NCBI GenBank assembly: GCA_913053665.1
Contig: CAJXGR010000185.1
Location: forward strand, 1 to 6,598
Direction of reading: 5' to 3'
Source of the DNA: an uncultured Spirochaetia bacterium
GTDB lineage: Bacteria > Spirochaetota > UBA6919
DNA: 6,598 bases
Shown here in pieces: positions 1-4,863 of this stretch (the first letter of the stretch is position 1; every line of letters starts with the position of its first letter). The notes under the pieces are model-generated. The model was not told the DNA's origin, ran no database searches, and saw nothing but the letters and a program-made list of their open reading frames with translations. The translations under genes were made by a program, and so were the position numbers.

Positions 1-584
1 ACAACATAGAGTCCCAGGCTGATGGCATCAGAAAAGCTATAATCCATCTTGAGCCCTGTGTGAGTAAAGGGAATCGCGTAGAAGAAAAGAATAGAACGAG
101 AATACATAGCGTTATCCTTGGCTTCGATCACCTCACCACCAATAAATGTAGCGAATTTACCTAGGGTAAATTTAAGCCCGTTTCCTACAGGAGCCAAGTA
201 CTCAAGATAACCTTGAGTCAAATCAAAGGGTTCATTGGTTAGGCCAAGGCCCGTTGAGTGAATAAATTTAGCAGTCTCTCCTGCGGATAGAGTGAACTTA
301 AAGCCTAAGCCTCCTTTTTCGGCCTCTTTAGCAAACTGGATTTGAACTAAATCCAAAGTAAAACTATTTGATTTCTGGTCGAACGCTCTAAGCTCATTGG
401 TCTGGGAAAAAGGGTTTCTGAGATTAAATGTAAACCCAGTTTGGAAATAAACACTTAGTCCAATGGCTTTTTTTATATCATCAGCTGTTGTCTCAGCTGT
501 TTTTGCATCCCGTGCTCCAAGCTTCCCTACCATCACAAACATCATAAAGCACAACAAAATTACTCTTAAAACCTTTTTTTTCAT
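1..584 (-). CDS. Outer-membrane beta-barrel porin, BBP2/OmpL-like family (partial, 3' end outside window)
   Basis: Read on the minus strand from ATG at 584-582, the frame stays open for 194 codons to the window edge. The product starts with a signal peptide (MKKKVLRVILLCFMMFVMVG, cleavage probably near residue 24), so it is exported. The mature part has alternating beta-strand patterning and matches what I know of the BBP2 (OmpL-like porin-2) family: NELRAFD near residues 64-70, then LTQGYLEYLAPVGNGL followed by LGKFATFIGGEVIEAKDN and YSRSILFFYAIPFTHTG (about 122-177). The family forms outer-membrane channels for small solutes; the substrate here is unknown. The start is fixed by a strong Shine-Dalgarno, TAAGGAG at 600-594, nine bases from the ATG. 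A sigma-54 promoter lies just upstream (631-647), suggesting regulated expression. From memory, relatives often sit near ammonium transporter/PII genes; the gene to the left is not visible, so this cannot be tested here. Family call is fairly sure, function is inferred. Confidence 0.85.
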   Translation of the reverse strand, partial: MKKKVLRVILLCFMMFVMVGKLGARDAKTAETTADDIKKAIGLSVYFQTGFTFNLRNPFSQTNELRAFDQKSNSFTLDLVQIQFAKEAEKGGLGFKFTLSAGETAKFIHSTGLGLTNEPFDLTQGYLEYLAPVGNGLKFTLGKFATFIGGEVIEAKDNAMYSRSILFFYAIPFTHTGLKMDYSFSDAISLGLYV

Positions 585-630
585 AGAGAGATTCTCCTTA
601 AAACTTATCATTAATTTTATCTTGTATGCA

Positions 631-647
631 AGCAAAGAATGTGCCAA
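631..647 (-). promoter_or_regulatory. Sigma-54 (RpoN) -24/-12 promoter for the porin gene
   Basis: On the minus strand the bases are TTGGCAC (647-641), five spacer bases, then TTGCT (635-631). This matches the sigma-54 consensus TTGGCAC-N5-TTGCW at every conserved position, including the GG and GC dinucleotides at the correct distance. The predicted start of transcription is near 620, giving a leader of about 36 nt that contains the Shine-Dalgarno of the porin gene. Sigma-54 promoters need an activator bound upstream; two palindromes at 670-689 and 730-750 are candidate sites. Confidence 0.75.
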
Positions 648-669
648 ATAAAATAAACTGCTTAAACCA

Positions 670-689
670 TGAGTGAACGAAAACACTCA
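670..689. promoter_or_regulatory. Short inverted repeat upstream of the porin promoter
   Basis: TGAGTG (670-675) and CACTCA (684-689) form a perfect 6-bp inverted repeat around an 8-base centre. Relative to the predicted porin transcription start (about 620) it lies at roughly -50 to -70. It may be a regulator-binding site or simply chance; it is short. Confidence 0.3.
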
Positions 690-729
690 CATTAAGGGAT
701 GAATTTGGGATGCTTAAGAATATGTTGTC

Positions 730-750
730 TTTTAAACAATGTGTTTAAAA
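730..750. promoter_or_regulatory. Perfect 9-bp palindrome, candidate activator site
   Basis: TTTTAAACA (730-738), ATG (739-741), TGTTTAAAA (742-750): a perfect 9+9 inverted repeat with a 3-base centre. It lies about 110-130 bp upstream of the predicted sigma-54 start site at 620, the usual distance for an enhancer-binding-protein site. It does not look like the NtrC consensus. No gene covers it. The rest of 601-902 shows no supported coding sequence, and I see no convincing sigma-70 promoter for the 903 gene. Confidence 0.35.
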
Positions 751-902
751 AGGAGCAAAACGAATGGCGTTCTAGTCCAAAATTGCATTGGGAGAAAATA
801 AGAACCCTGTTTCTTCATCTAACCCTAAGAAGTGGGATTTTTCCCTTTTGCTTTCTCCGTTTTCAATTATCAAATCGATCAACGCGTGTTTGAGAGGACT
901 GG

Positions 903-1844
903 ATGTCAGTTTTACGTATTCACTTTCAGAAATCCCATTGGAAGCTGTTCACCTATGTTTTGCTGATCACCACTGCTCTGACGGCCGTCACTTGTGGGAC
1001 TTCCCGTCAGCGTAAGCCCAACAAGCCGGTGGGACAACTCCGTTATTTTAAGGACTATAACTTTGCCACGTCGGGACGCATCGTACTCCAGGACGGCAAA
1101 TACATTGCCGGTAAATACAGCTTTGAGAATTACGCTGCTCCTCGCGGGGTTTACGACGGCGACGGGGGGAAAACCCTTTTTTTCAAGATCAAAGACGCAA
1201 GCGTCCTGAAGGTCAATCATCGCTACCCCATTAACGGCCGCGTTTTTACGACTCGCGTCATCGCCTGGGGCAGTCCCGCCTATTATCAAAGGTTTTCACG
1301 ACTCAAGGGGTTTTTTATAGTCCGAAAATACCTTCCTTATAAAAGCTTGTCTTTGAAAATCGACCTCCGTTACGGTTCACAAAAGGGTCCCTTGCATTCA
1401 CTGGAGCAGGAAGTCCATTTTAAGAACTCCAATCCCTGGAAAAAATACCCCGGGAAAATCAAATGGCGAGCTTATGACGTAAAATCAGTCTACGCCCAGA
1501 ATAAGATTTCCCTCACCCATTTACAAGGCTTCTGGCGAGGATTCGATATGTATTATTTATCGGGTAAACAGATTCATACTCTTTTGGATAAACAGTCAGA
1601 GACATCTTATATATTAGAATTTCGGGGGAACGAGATACGGGAGTCGCCGAAAGGAGATTATAAGCCTTTCCAGTTGCGTGAAAATCGTATCGTCCTGCCA
1701 GCCAATAGAAAGAATTATCGTCGATACGGTCTGGTGAATTATATAAGCCCCTCACGCTTGACGATTACCTGGATCACCGAATGGGAAAGCAAAGGACGAC
1801 CCTTTGAGTCCTACACCCGAATCCTGTACTCGAAGGGAAAGTGA
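903..1844 (+). CDS. Hypothetical exported protein, possible lipoprotein
   Basis: I do not recognise the family. The 313-residue product has a basic start, a hydrophobic segment at about 15-30 (KLFTYVLLITTALTAVTC) and a cysteine at 31. The residues before Cys31 (A-V-T) depart from the standard lipobox, so lipidation is plausible but not certain; an ordinary signal peptide or anchor is the alternative. The mature part is rich in aromatic and basic residues and beta-strand-like patterns with few acidic helices. From about residue 205 the pattern LTHLQGFWRG, followed by alternating strands to LTITWITEWES and TRILYSKG at the end, resembles a lipocalin-like fold with a GxW-type start; this is inference from pattern only. 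The ATG at 903 is preceded by AGAGGA at 893-898, four bases away, and no better start lies before the hydrophobic segment. Codon choice is more G+C-rich than in the lipoprotein genes at 2026 and 5978. It stands alone, with 180 bp to the next gene and no clear terminator. Confidence 0.75.
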   Translation: MSVLRIHFQKSHWKLFTYVLLITTALTAVTCGTSRQRKPNKPVGQLRYFKDYNFATSGRIVLQDGKYIAGKYSFENYAAPRGVYDGDGGKTLFFKIKDASVLKVNHRYPINGRVFTTRVIAWGSPAYYQRFSRLKGFFIVRKYLPYKSLSLKIDLRYGSQKGPLHSLEQEVHFKNSNPWKKYPGKIKWRAYDVKSVYAQNKISLTHLQGFWRGFDMYYLSGKQIHTLLDKQSETSYILEFRGNEIRESPKGDYKPFQLRENRIVLPANRKNYRRYGLVNYISPSRLTITWITEWESKGRPFESYTRILYSKGK

Positions 1845-1942
1845 GGCTGATCACTGAGTCGAACAGGCTTTCCTTGAAGTATCCATTTTATGAAATAGAG
1901 TATTCAATCTCCAGCAAAAGAAATCTATCCTGTAACAGCCAT

Positions 1943-2009
1943 CTTGACTAGAAAAGATAATCGCTTGACTTCGTCTCATCCTTGAATTATAATTTCTCTT
2001 AATAATCAA
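1943..2009 (+). repeat. Upstream regulatory block, copy 1 (uninterrupted)
   Basis: This stretch, which covers the promoter of the 2026 gene, is repeated before the 2681 gene (2607-2671). Between 1947-1993 and 2607-2653 about 38 of 47 bases agree without gaps, including AGAAAAGATAAT, CTTGACTT and GTCTCA. A weaker match continues towards the ribosome binding site (CTTAATAATCAA against CCTGATAATTAA, shifted by 2 nt). In copy 1 the heptamer CTTGACT occurs twice, at 1943-1949 and 1964-1970, exactly 21 bp apart (two helical turns), which could be a tandem binding site for a dimeric regulator with the second copy overlapping the -35 box. Confidence 0.7.
1965..1993 (+). promoter_or_regulatory. Sigma-70 promoter of the small lipoprotein gene
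   Basis: TTGACT (1965-1970) and a perfect TATAAT (1988-1993) are separated by 17 bp, an almost ideal housekeeping promoter. The predicted transcription start is near 2000, leaving a leader of about 26 nt before the ATG at 2026. Confidence 0.8.
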
Positions 2010-2025
2010 ATAGTAAGGAGCGATC

Positions 2026-2346
2026 ATGAAAATACTTCAAAATCTTGGTCTTCTCATTTTTCTTACGACCTGTTTTACCGGTTGCGATCAGCTTATGAAC
2101 AAAATTGCTGCTAACTATTTAAAAAGTAGCCTGAAAGATACGTGTGGTGAAGATGATCCAGCTTGTATAGCGGCCGTTGAAAAGCAATTTGATACTTGCC
2201 ACAAAAGATCTGAAAAAGAGTGGGATAGTTATATCAATTCCAGTTCATCCAATGAAGACAAATTACTTAAAATATATTCAGAGAAGATGTATAGCTGTAT
2301 CGTTAATGACAAGGGTGAGCCTTATTTCTACTATAATCCGGAATAA
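2026..2346 (+). CDS. Small cysteine-rich lipoprotein, family not recognised
   Basis: The 106-residue product opens with a signal peptide ending in a lipobox-like F-T-G-C, so Cys20 is probably lipidated and the protein anchored in the inner or outer membrane, facing the periplasm. The mature part of 87 residues is polar, probably helical, and contains four further cysteines (40, 47, 58, 91), in the contexts DTCGEDD, DPACIA, DTCHK and YSCIV; two disulfides are possible in the oxidising periplasm. The tail is aromatic (EPYFYYNPE). The start is well supported: TAAGGAG at 2014-2020, five bases before the ATG, and a near-consensus promoter at 1965-1993. It shares its upstream regulatory block with the 2681 gene, which suggests joint regulation, although the proteins are unrelated. 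Function unknown. Confidence 0.8.
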   Translation: MKILQNLGLLIFLTTCFTGCDQLMNKIAANYLKSSLKDTCGEDDPACIAAVEKQFDTCHKRSEKEWDSYINSSSSNEDKLLKIYSEKMYSCIVNDKGEPYFYYNPE

Positions 2347-2411
2347 GCCTGGCTGGAAGGATTCAAGCTCAAGAAATAAAGACAAAATCCGTCTCCACAA
2401 AGAGAACTTGT

Positions 2412-2435
2412 TCTAGCAAATCTGTTGTCTAGCAA
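2412..2435. repeat. Paired TCTAGCAA direct repeat
   Basis: TCTAGCAA occurs at 2412-2419 and 2428-2435, 16 bp apart, each preceded by a TTG-like triplet, so both copies are partly palindromic (TTG..CTAG.CAA; the second reads GTTG-TCTAG-CAAC, 2424-2436). It lies between the end of the 2026 gene and the mobile element and could be an operator; short and uncertain. Confidence 0.25.
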
Positions 2436-2453
2436 CCATTAAAACCAGAAAAG

Positions 2454-2606
2454 CAGGGCAATTTCATTCTCCTGATAATTGTTTATTTTAATTAGGGACC
2501 GAACAGACAGACGCTGTTCTACCAGTATTTTAAGAAAAGTAGGCCAGCGTCTGTCTGGCTACATGACTTAGATAATAAAGAGTTAGAGAAGAATGAAATA
2601 GCCCTG
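2454..2606. mobile_element. MITE-like palindromic element with 10-bp target duplication
   Basis: The 153-bp element has no coding capacity. Its ends are inverted repeats: CAGGGCAATTTCATTCTCCT (2454-2473) against the reverse complement of 2587-2606, agreeing at 18 of 20 bases. Weaker complementarity continues inward, and the centre forms a second long hairpin: 2504-2522 pairs with 2539-2557 at 17 of 19 positions around a 16-base loop. It is flanked by a perfect 10-bp direct repeat, ACCAGAAAAG, at 2444-2453 and 2607-2616, as expected from target duplication. The related site before the 2026 gene (1947-1956, ACTAGAAAAG) has no insert. A 10-bp duplication would suit an IS4-type transposase acting in trans, but no autonomous partner is visible and that assignment is only a guess. 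Confidence 0.75.
2504..2557. repeat. Internal long hairpin of the MITE-like element
   Basis: The left arm starts CAGACAGACGCTG and the right arm ends CAGCGTCTGTCTG; 17 of 19 positions pair, with loop 2523-2538. No T-run follows on either strand, so it is not a typical intrinsic terminator, though a transcript from the 2026 gene would fold strongly here and could be stabilised or blocked. Confidence 0.7.
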
Positions 2607-2671
2607 ACCAGAAAAGATAATGCCTTGACTTTGTCTCAGTCTTGTATTATCCTTTAGATCCTGATAATTAA
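2607..2671 (+). repeat. Upstream regulatory block, copy 2
   Basis: This is the second copy of the block at 1943-2009. It begins with the right-hand target duplication of the MITE-like element and carries the promoter of the 2681 gene. Sequence left of the element (2431-2453) also resembles copy 1 (1934-1956) at about 16 of 23 positions, so the element appears to have split a block that once continued further upstream. Confidence 0.65.
2625..2653 (+). promoter_or_regulatory. Sigma-70 promoter of the DUF1439-like gene
   Basis: TTGACT (2625-2630) is followed after 17 bp by TATCCT (2648-2653), at exactly the positions of the -35 and -10 boxes of copy 1. The -10 is weaker (4 of 6 against TATAAT). 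TATTAT at 2645-2650 is a better box but at a 14-bp spacing, so I prefer the 17-bp reading. The leader would be about 20 nt. Confidence 0.6.
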
Positions 2672-2680
2672 GAGAGCAAA

Positions 2681-3232
2681 ATGAAAAAAGTATTCATCCT
2701 GGTGGTCACCGCATTGATCATTGTGTTAGCGGGGGTCTATTATTTTTCCGGCAAGGAATATGTCATTAGACTGTCTGAATCCTACATACAAGGGAAGTTG
2801 GAAGAAAAACTACCACGAACGAAAACTTATTTTTTGATCATCCAGATAACCCTGAAAAACCCCAGAGTCCATCTTAAACATGGCTCTAACAGGATAAATG
2901 CCGGACTGGATGTTGTTTTCAATATCAGACTCAAGAAAACCCCCAAGCCTCTTGAGGGAGCGATAGACATATCGGGAGGAGTAATCTATGTTGCTGAAAA
3001 GAGCCAATTTTTCCTCACCAATCCTGTTATTGAAAAATTGACGATACAGGGCATAACTTCTAAATATACAAATATAGCCAATAAATCGCTGACAAAGGCT
3101 TTAGCCAAGTATTACAGGAAAAATCCAATTTATACGCTCCGTCCTACGGATATAAAAAAGACAATAACAAAAATGGTACTGAAAAAAGTGATGATTGAAA
3201 ATAAGGAACTTATCCTGACACTTGGAATTTGA
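2681..3232 (+). CDS. DUF1439/YceB-like periplasmic protein with N-terminal membrane anchor
   Basis: The 183-residue product has a hydrophobic segment at 4-22 (VFILVVTALIIVLAGVYYF) without a lipobox cysteine, so it is probably an inner-membrane-anchored periplasmic protein; E. coli YceB is instead a lipoprotein. The body agrees in layout with DUF1439/YceB: early helix (IRLSESYIQGKLEEKLP), beta-strands with ITLKNPRVHL and DVVFNIRLK (about 56-85), then GGVIYVAE, and the characteristic late segment NKSLTKALAKYYRKNPIYTL (134-153) followed by IKKTITKMVLKKVMIENKELIL, which parallels NQALRNYFNQQPAYVL and the closing strand of YceB. YceB-type proteins have been linked to the TULIP lipid-binding fold, so a role with lipids or hydrophobic ligands is possible but not shown. 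The start follows a modest AGAGAG (2671-2676). It shares its promoter block with the 2026 gene. The match is from remembered sequence, not a search. Confidence 0.7.
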   Translation: MKKVFILVVTALIIVLAGVYYFSGKEYVIRLSESYIQGKLEEKLPRTKTYFLIIQITLKNPRVHLKHGSNRINAGLDVVFNIRLKKTPKPLEGAIDISGGVIYVAEKSQFFLTNPVIEKLTIQGITSKYTNIANKSLTKALAKYYRKNPIYTLRPTDIKKTITKMVLKKVMIENKELILTLGI

Positions 3233-3287
3233 TCTAAAATCCCTGGTTTCTGATATAGGCGGCTTCATACAATGACAATCACATTTT

Positions 3288-3420
3288 GGTAGTGGGATAA
3301 TTTAAACTGTTGATATTGCAAGCTCCCGTGAAGCAATCTCATAACTTACTGTTAATAAAAGAAATCGATTCGTCGAAGACTCCTCACGATGACGCAAACA
3401 GTTATTTCTAGCCCACTACC
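3288..3420. repeat. Second palindromic intergenic element (MITE/REP-like)
   Basis: A 133-bp stretch between the 2681 and 3444 genes has inverted ends: 3288-3311 against the reverse complement of 3397-3420, with GGTAGTGGG and AACTGTT conserved exactly and 18 of 24 positions agreeing. The interior continues as a degenerate palindrome: reverse complement of the left arm reads GAGATTGCTTCACGGGAGCT and the right arm reads AATCGATTCGTCGAAGACTC followed by CTCACGATGACG. This resembles a GAGATTGCTTCGTCG...CCTCGCAATGACG type of dispersed intergenic palindrome I recall from many Gram-negative genomes. No clear target duplication or open reading frame is visible. It differs in sequence from the 2454-2606 element. 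Confidence 0.6.
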
Positions 3421-3443
3421 GTCTATAAATTAAGGATAAAAAG

Positions 3444-3638
3444 ATGGATGGAAAAAGCAGATCGAGTATCAAGCCAGGTTTGAAGGTCAAAATTGTACTC
3501 AAAGAACATCAAAAAAGTGGACTCTTAACCGAAGGAATCGTAAAAGACATTTTGACGAATTCTCCCAACCACCCTCATGGCATAAAGGTAAGATTGATGA
3601 GTGGTCATGTGGGACGAGTCAAAGAGGTTTGTCAGTGA
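3444..3638 (+). CDS. ywbE: YwbE family protein (DUF2196)
   Basis: The 64-residue product is full length for the small YwbE family: IKPGLKVKIVLKEHQKSGLL near the start, then GIVKDILTNSPNHPHGIKVR and a closing GHVGRVKEV, which is the family signature as I remember it. The family is widespread and its role is unknown; the compact basic beta-rich layout suggests a nucleic-acid-binding fold, but that is inference. The ATG is preceded by AAGGA at 3432-3436, seven bases away. Its stop overlaps the start of the next gene by 4 nt (GTGA), so the two are translated together. I see no convincing promoter in the gap upstream, which is largely filled by the palindromic element at 3288-3420. Confidence 0.85.
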   Translation: MDGKSRSSIKPGLKVKIVLKEHQKSGLLTEGIVKDILTNSPNHPHGIKVRLMSGHVGRVKEVCQ

Positions 3639-4084
3639 CACTTTATGTGGATGGTGACGCTTTTCCCAATTTGTTAAAACCAATGTTACACAGAGCCATT
3701 GAACGTCTATCTCTAAAAACCATTGTCGTGTCCAACAAGCAAATATACATGGGTGATTCAAGACATATCACTCATATTATTGTGGATGAGGGACCGGACG
3801 AAGCCGATCATCGTATTGTTGACCTGGTTCAGGAAAATGATCTGGTGATTACAGCTGATATACCCTTGGCGGATCGTGTCATCTCAAAAATGGCTTGTGT
3901 GATCGGACATCGTGGTGAGCTATTAAACAGAGATAATATTAAAGATCATCTGGCAACAAGAGATCTCATGAGCGATATTCGTGAAAGGGGAGAATTTGGG
4001 AAAGGACCCCCTCCGTTTGGCCCAAAAGACGCCCATAAGTTCATCAACCAATTGGATCAATTTTTAACGAAACAAATGAGTTGA
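3635..4084 (+). CDS. yaiI: YaiI/YqxD family protein (DUF188, PIN-like)
   Basis: With a GTG start at 3635 the product is 149 residues and begins MTLYVDGDAFPN, matching the MTIWVDADACPN start of E. coli YaiI; length is normal. Conserved family features are the acidic start (Asp6, Asp8), DEADHRIVDL (55-64 region), the central DLVITADIPLADRVI (69-83), RGELLNRDNI, the RDLMSDIR segment and the basic GKGPPPF tail region. The family is uncharacterised and related to PIN-like nucleases, with clustered aspartates that could bind metal; activity is not shown. I prefer GTG 3635 over TTG 3629 because it aligns with the family start, forms the classic GTGA overlap with the ywbE stop, and has GAGG at 3624-3627, seven bases upstream. 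A TTG start would only add two residues. Confidence 0.88.
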   Translation: MTLYVDGDAFPNLLKPMLHRAIERLSLKTIVVSNKQIYMGDSRHITHIIVDEGPDEADHRIVDLVQENDLVITADIPLADRVISKMACVIGHRGELLNRDNIKDHLATRDLMSDIRERGEFGKGPPPFGPKDAHKFINQLDQFLTKQMS

Positions 4085-4112
4085 TAATGGGTAATAAGTG
4101 CGAATACCAAAG

Positions 4113-4265
4113 TCACCCGCCATTTGAATCCTTTAACCGACCTGTTCCTTTGTGAGAATAGGGATAACGAAGATACTCGCCAGGTTTAGAATCTGGATTA
4201 AAGAGTATTCCTTTTGACTTCCCCTGATCAGTCCAGCCATTACAGACTAAAATATAAGCGTTGAT
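4113..4265 (-). pseudogene. Possible decayed short coding remnant
   Basis: On the minus strand a 50-codon open stretch ends with TGA at 4115-4113 and reads ...AYILVCNGWTDQGKSKGILF and NPDSKPGEYLRYPYSHKGTG, which has protein-like composition but no start codon in frame. An ATG at 4273-4271 in the neighbouring frame reads MNKSTLIF and then a stop; adding one T to the TTTT run at 4247-4250 would join both frames into a 53-residue product. This could be a recently broken small gene, the end of an older one, or chance. No homology recognised. The rest of 4085-4350 holds only the candidate gatA promoter. Confidence 0.2.
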
Positions 4266-4289
4266 TTATTCATGAACTTTCAGTAGATT
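4261..4289 (+). promoter_or_regulatory. Candidate sigma-70 promoter for gatA
   Basis: TTGATT (4261-4266) and TAGATT (4284-4289) are separated by 17 bp, each box keeping four or more consensus bases. The start would be near 4296, followed at once by a small palindrome GCCTG-C-CAGGC (4302-4312) in a leader of about 55 nt. Moderate match only. Confidence 0.35.
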
Positions 4290-4350
4290 TTATGGGGCTT
4301 TGCCTGCCAGGCCATAATACAATTAACTAAAACACAAGGAAATAAATCAC

Positions 4351-4863
4351 ATGGACAACACTTTACTCTCTGCTAAAGAGCTTTTAGACAAACTAAGGAA
4401 AAAGGAAATCACCTCCAGGGAGCTCACACAGCAATATATAGAGAAAATCCTGTCAGACGATCAACACGACCAACCCTTAAATGCTCTGACTTTTCTGATG
4501 AAAGAAGAGGCTCTTTCTATGGCTGATGAGGCGGACAGGCGTATCACCAAGGGTGATTCATCCTCTCTGCTGGGAATACCCGTGATCATTAAGGATAACA
4601 TGAATATCAAAGGTCATCCCACCACCTGCGCATCCAAAATACTCGATGGATACAAGGCCTCCTACGATGCAACCATCGTGACCAAGCTCAAGGAGAGGGG
4701 TGCCGTCCTTTTAGCTAAAAGTAATATGGATGAGTTTGCTATGGGCTCCTCCTCGGAATACAGCTGCTATGGGCCTGTTCGTAACTATAGAGATCGTGAC
4801 CGCAGTCCGGGAGGGAGTAGTGGAGGGTCTGCCACCGTCATAGCTGCCCAATGGACACCTTAG
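4351..4863 (+). CDS. gatA: gatA 5' fragment (N-terminal 170 residues)
   Basis: Open part of the broken gatA as it would be translated from its own start. It contains the helical N-terminus and the catalytic Lys81 and Ser156, but lacks the nucleophilic serine and the whole C-terminal substrate-binding part, so it should be inactive on its own. Confidence 0.7.
   Translation: MDNTLLSAKELLDKLRKKEITSRELTQQYIEKILSDDQHDQPLNALTFLMKEEALSMADEADRRITKGDSSSLLGIPVIIKDNMNIKGHPTTCASKILDGYKASYDATIVTKLKERGAVLLAKSNMDEFAMGSSSEYSCYGPVRNYRDRDRSPGGSSGGSATVIAAQWTP

Noticed and set aside
834..849. GGGA-TTTT-TCCC hairpin followed by TTTT, terminator-like
   Set aside because: Only a 4-bp stem and no gene ends upstream on the plus strand.
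699..1015. Short plus-strand frames in the gap before the 903 gene
   Set aside because: No homology or plausible domain; one overlaps the 903 gene out of frame.
912..1289. Minus-strand 125-codon frame
   Set aside because: Lies wholly opposite the exported-protein gene at 903-1844, whose signal-like start and ribosome binding site are better supported.
3424..3429. TATAAA as -10 box for ywbE
   Set aside because: The start point would fall inside the ribosome binding site and no -35 box is present at 16-18 bp.
3525..3761. Minus-strand 78-codon frame
   Set aside because: Antisense to the ywbE-yaiI junction, both of which are recognised families.
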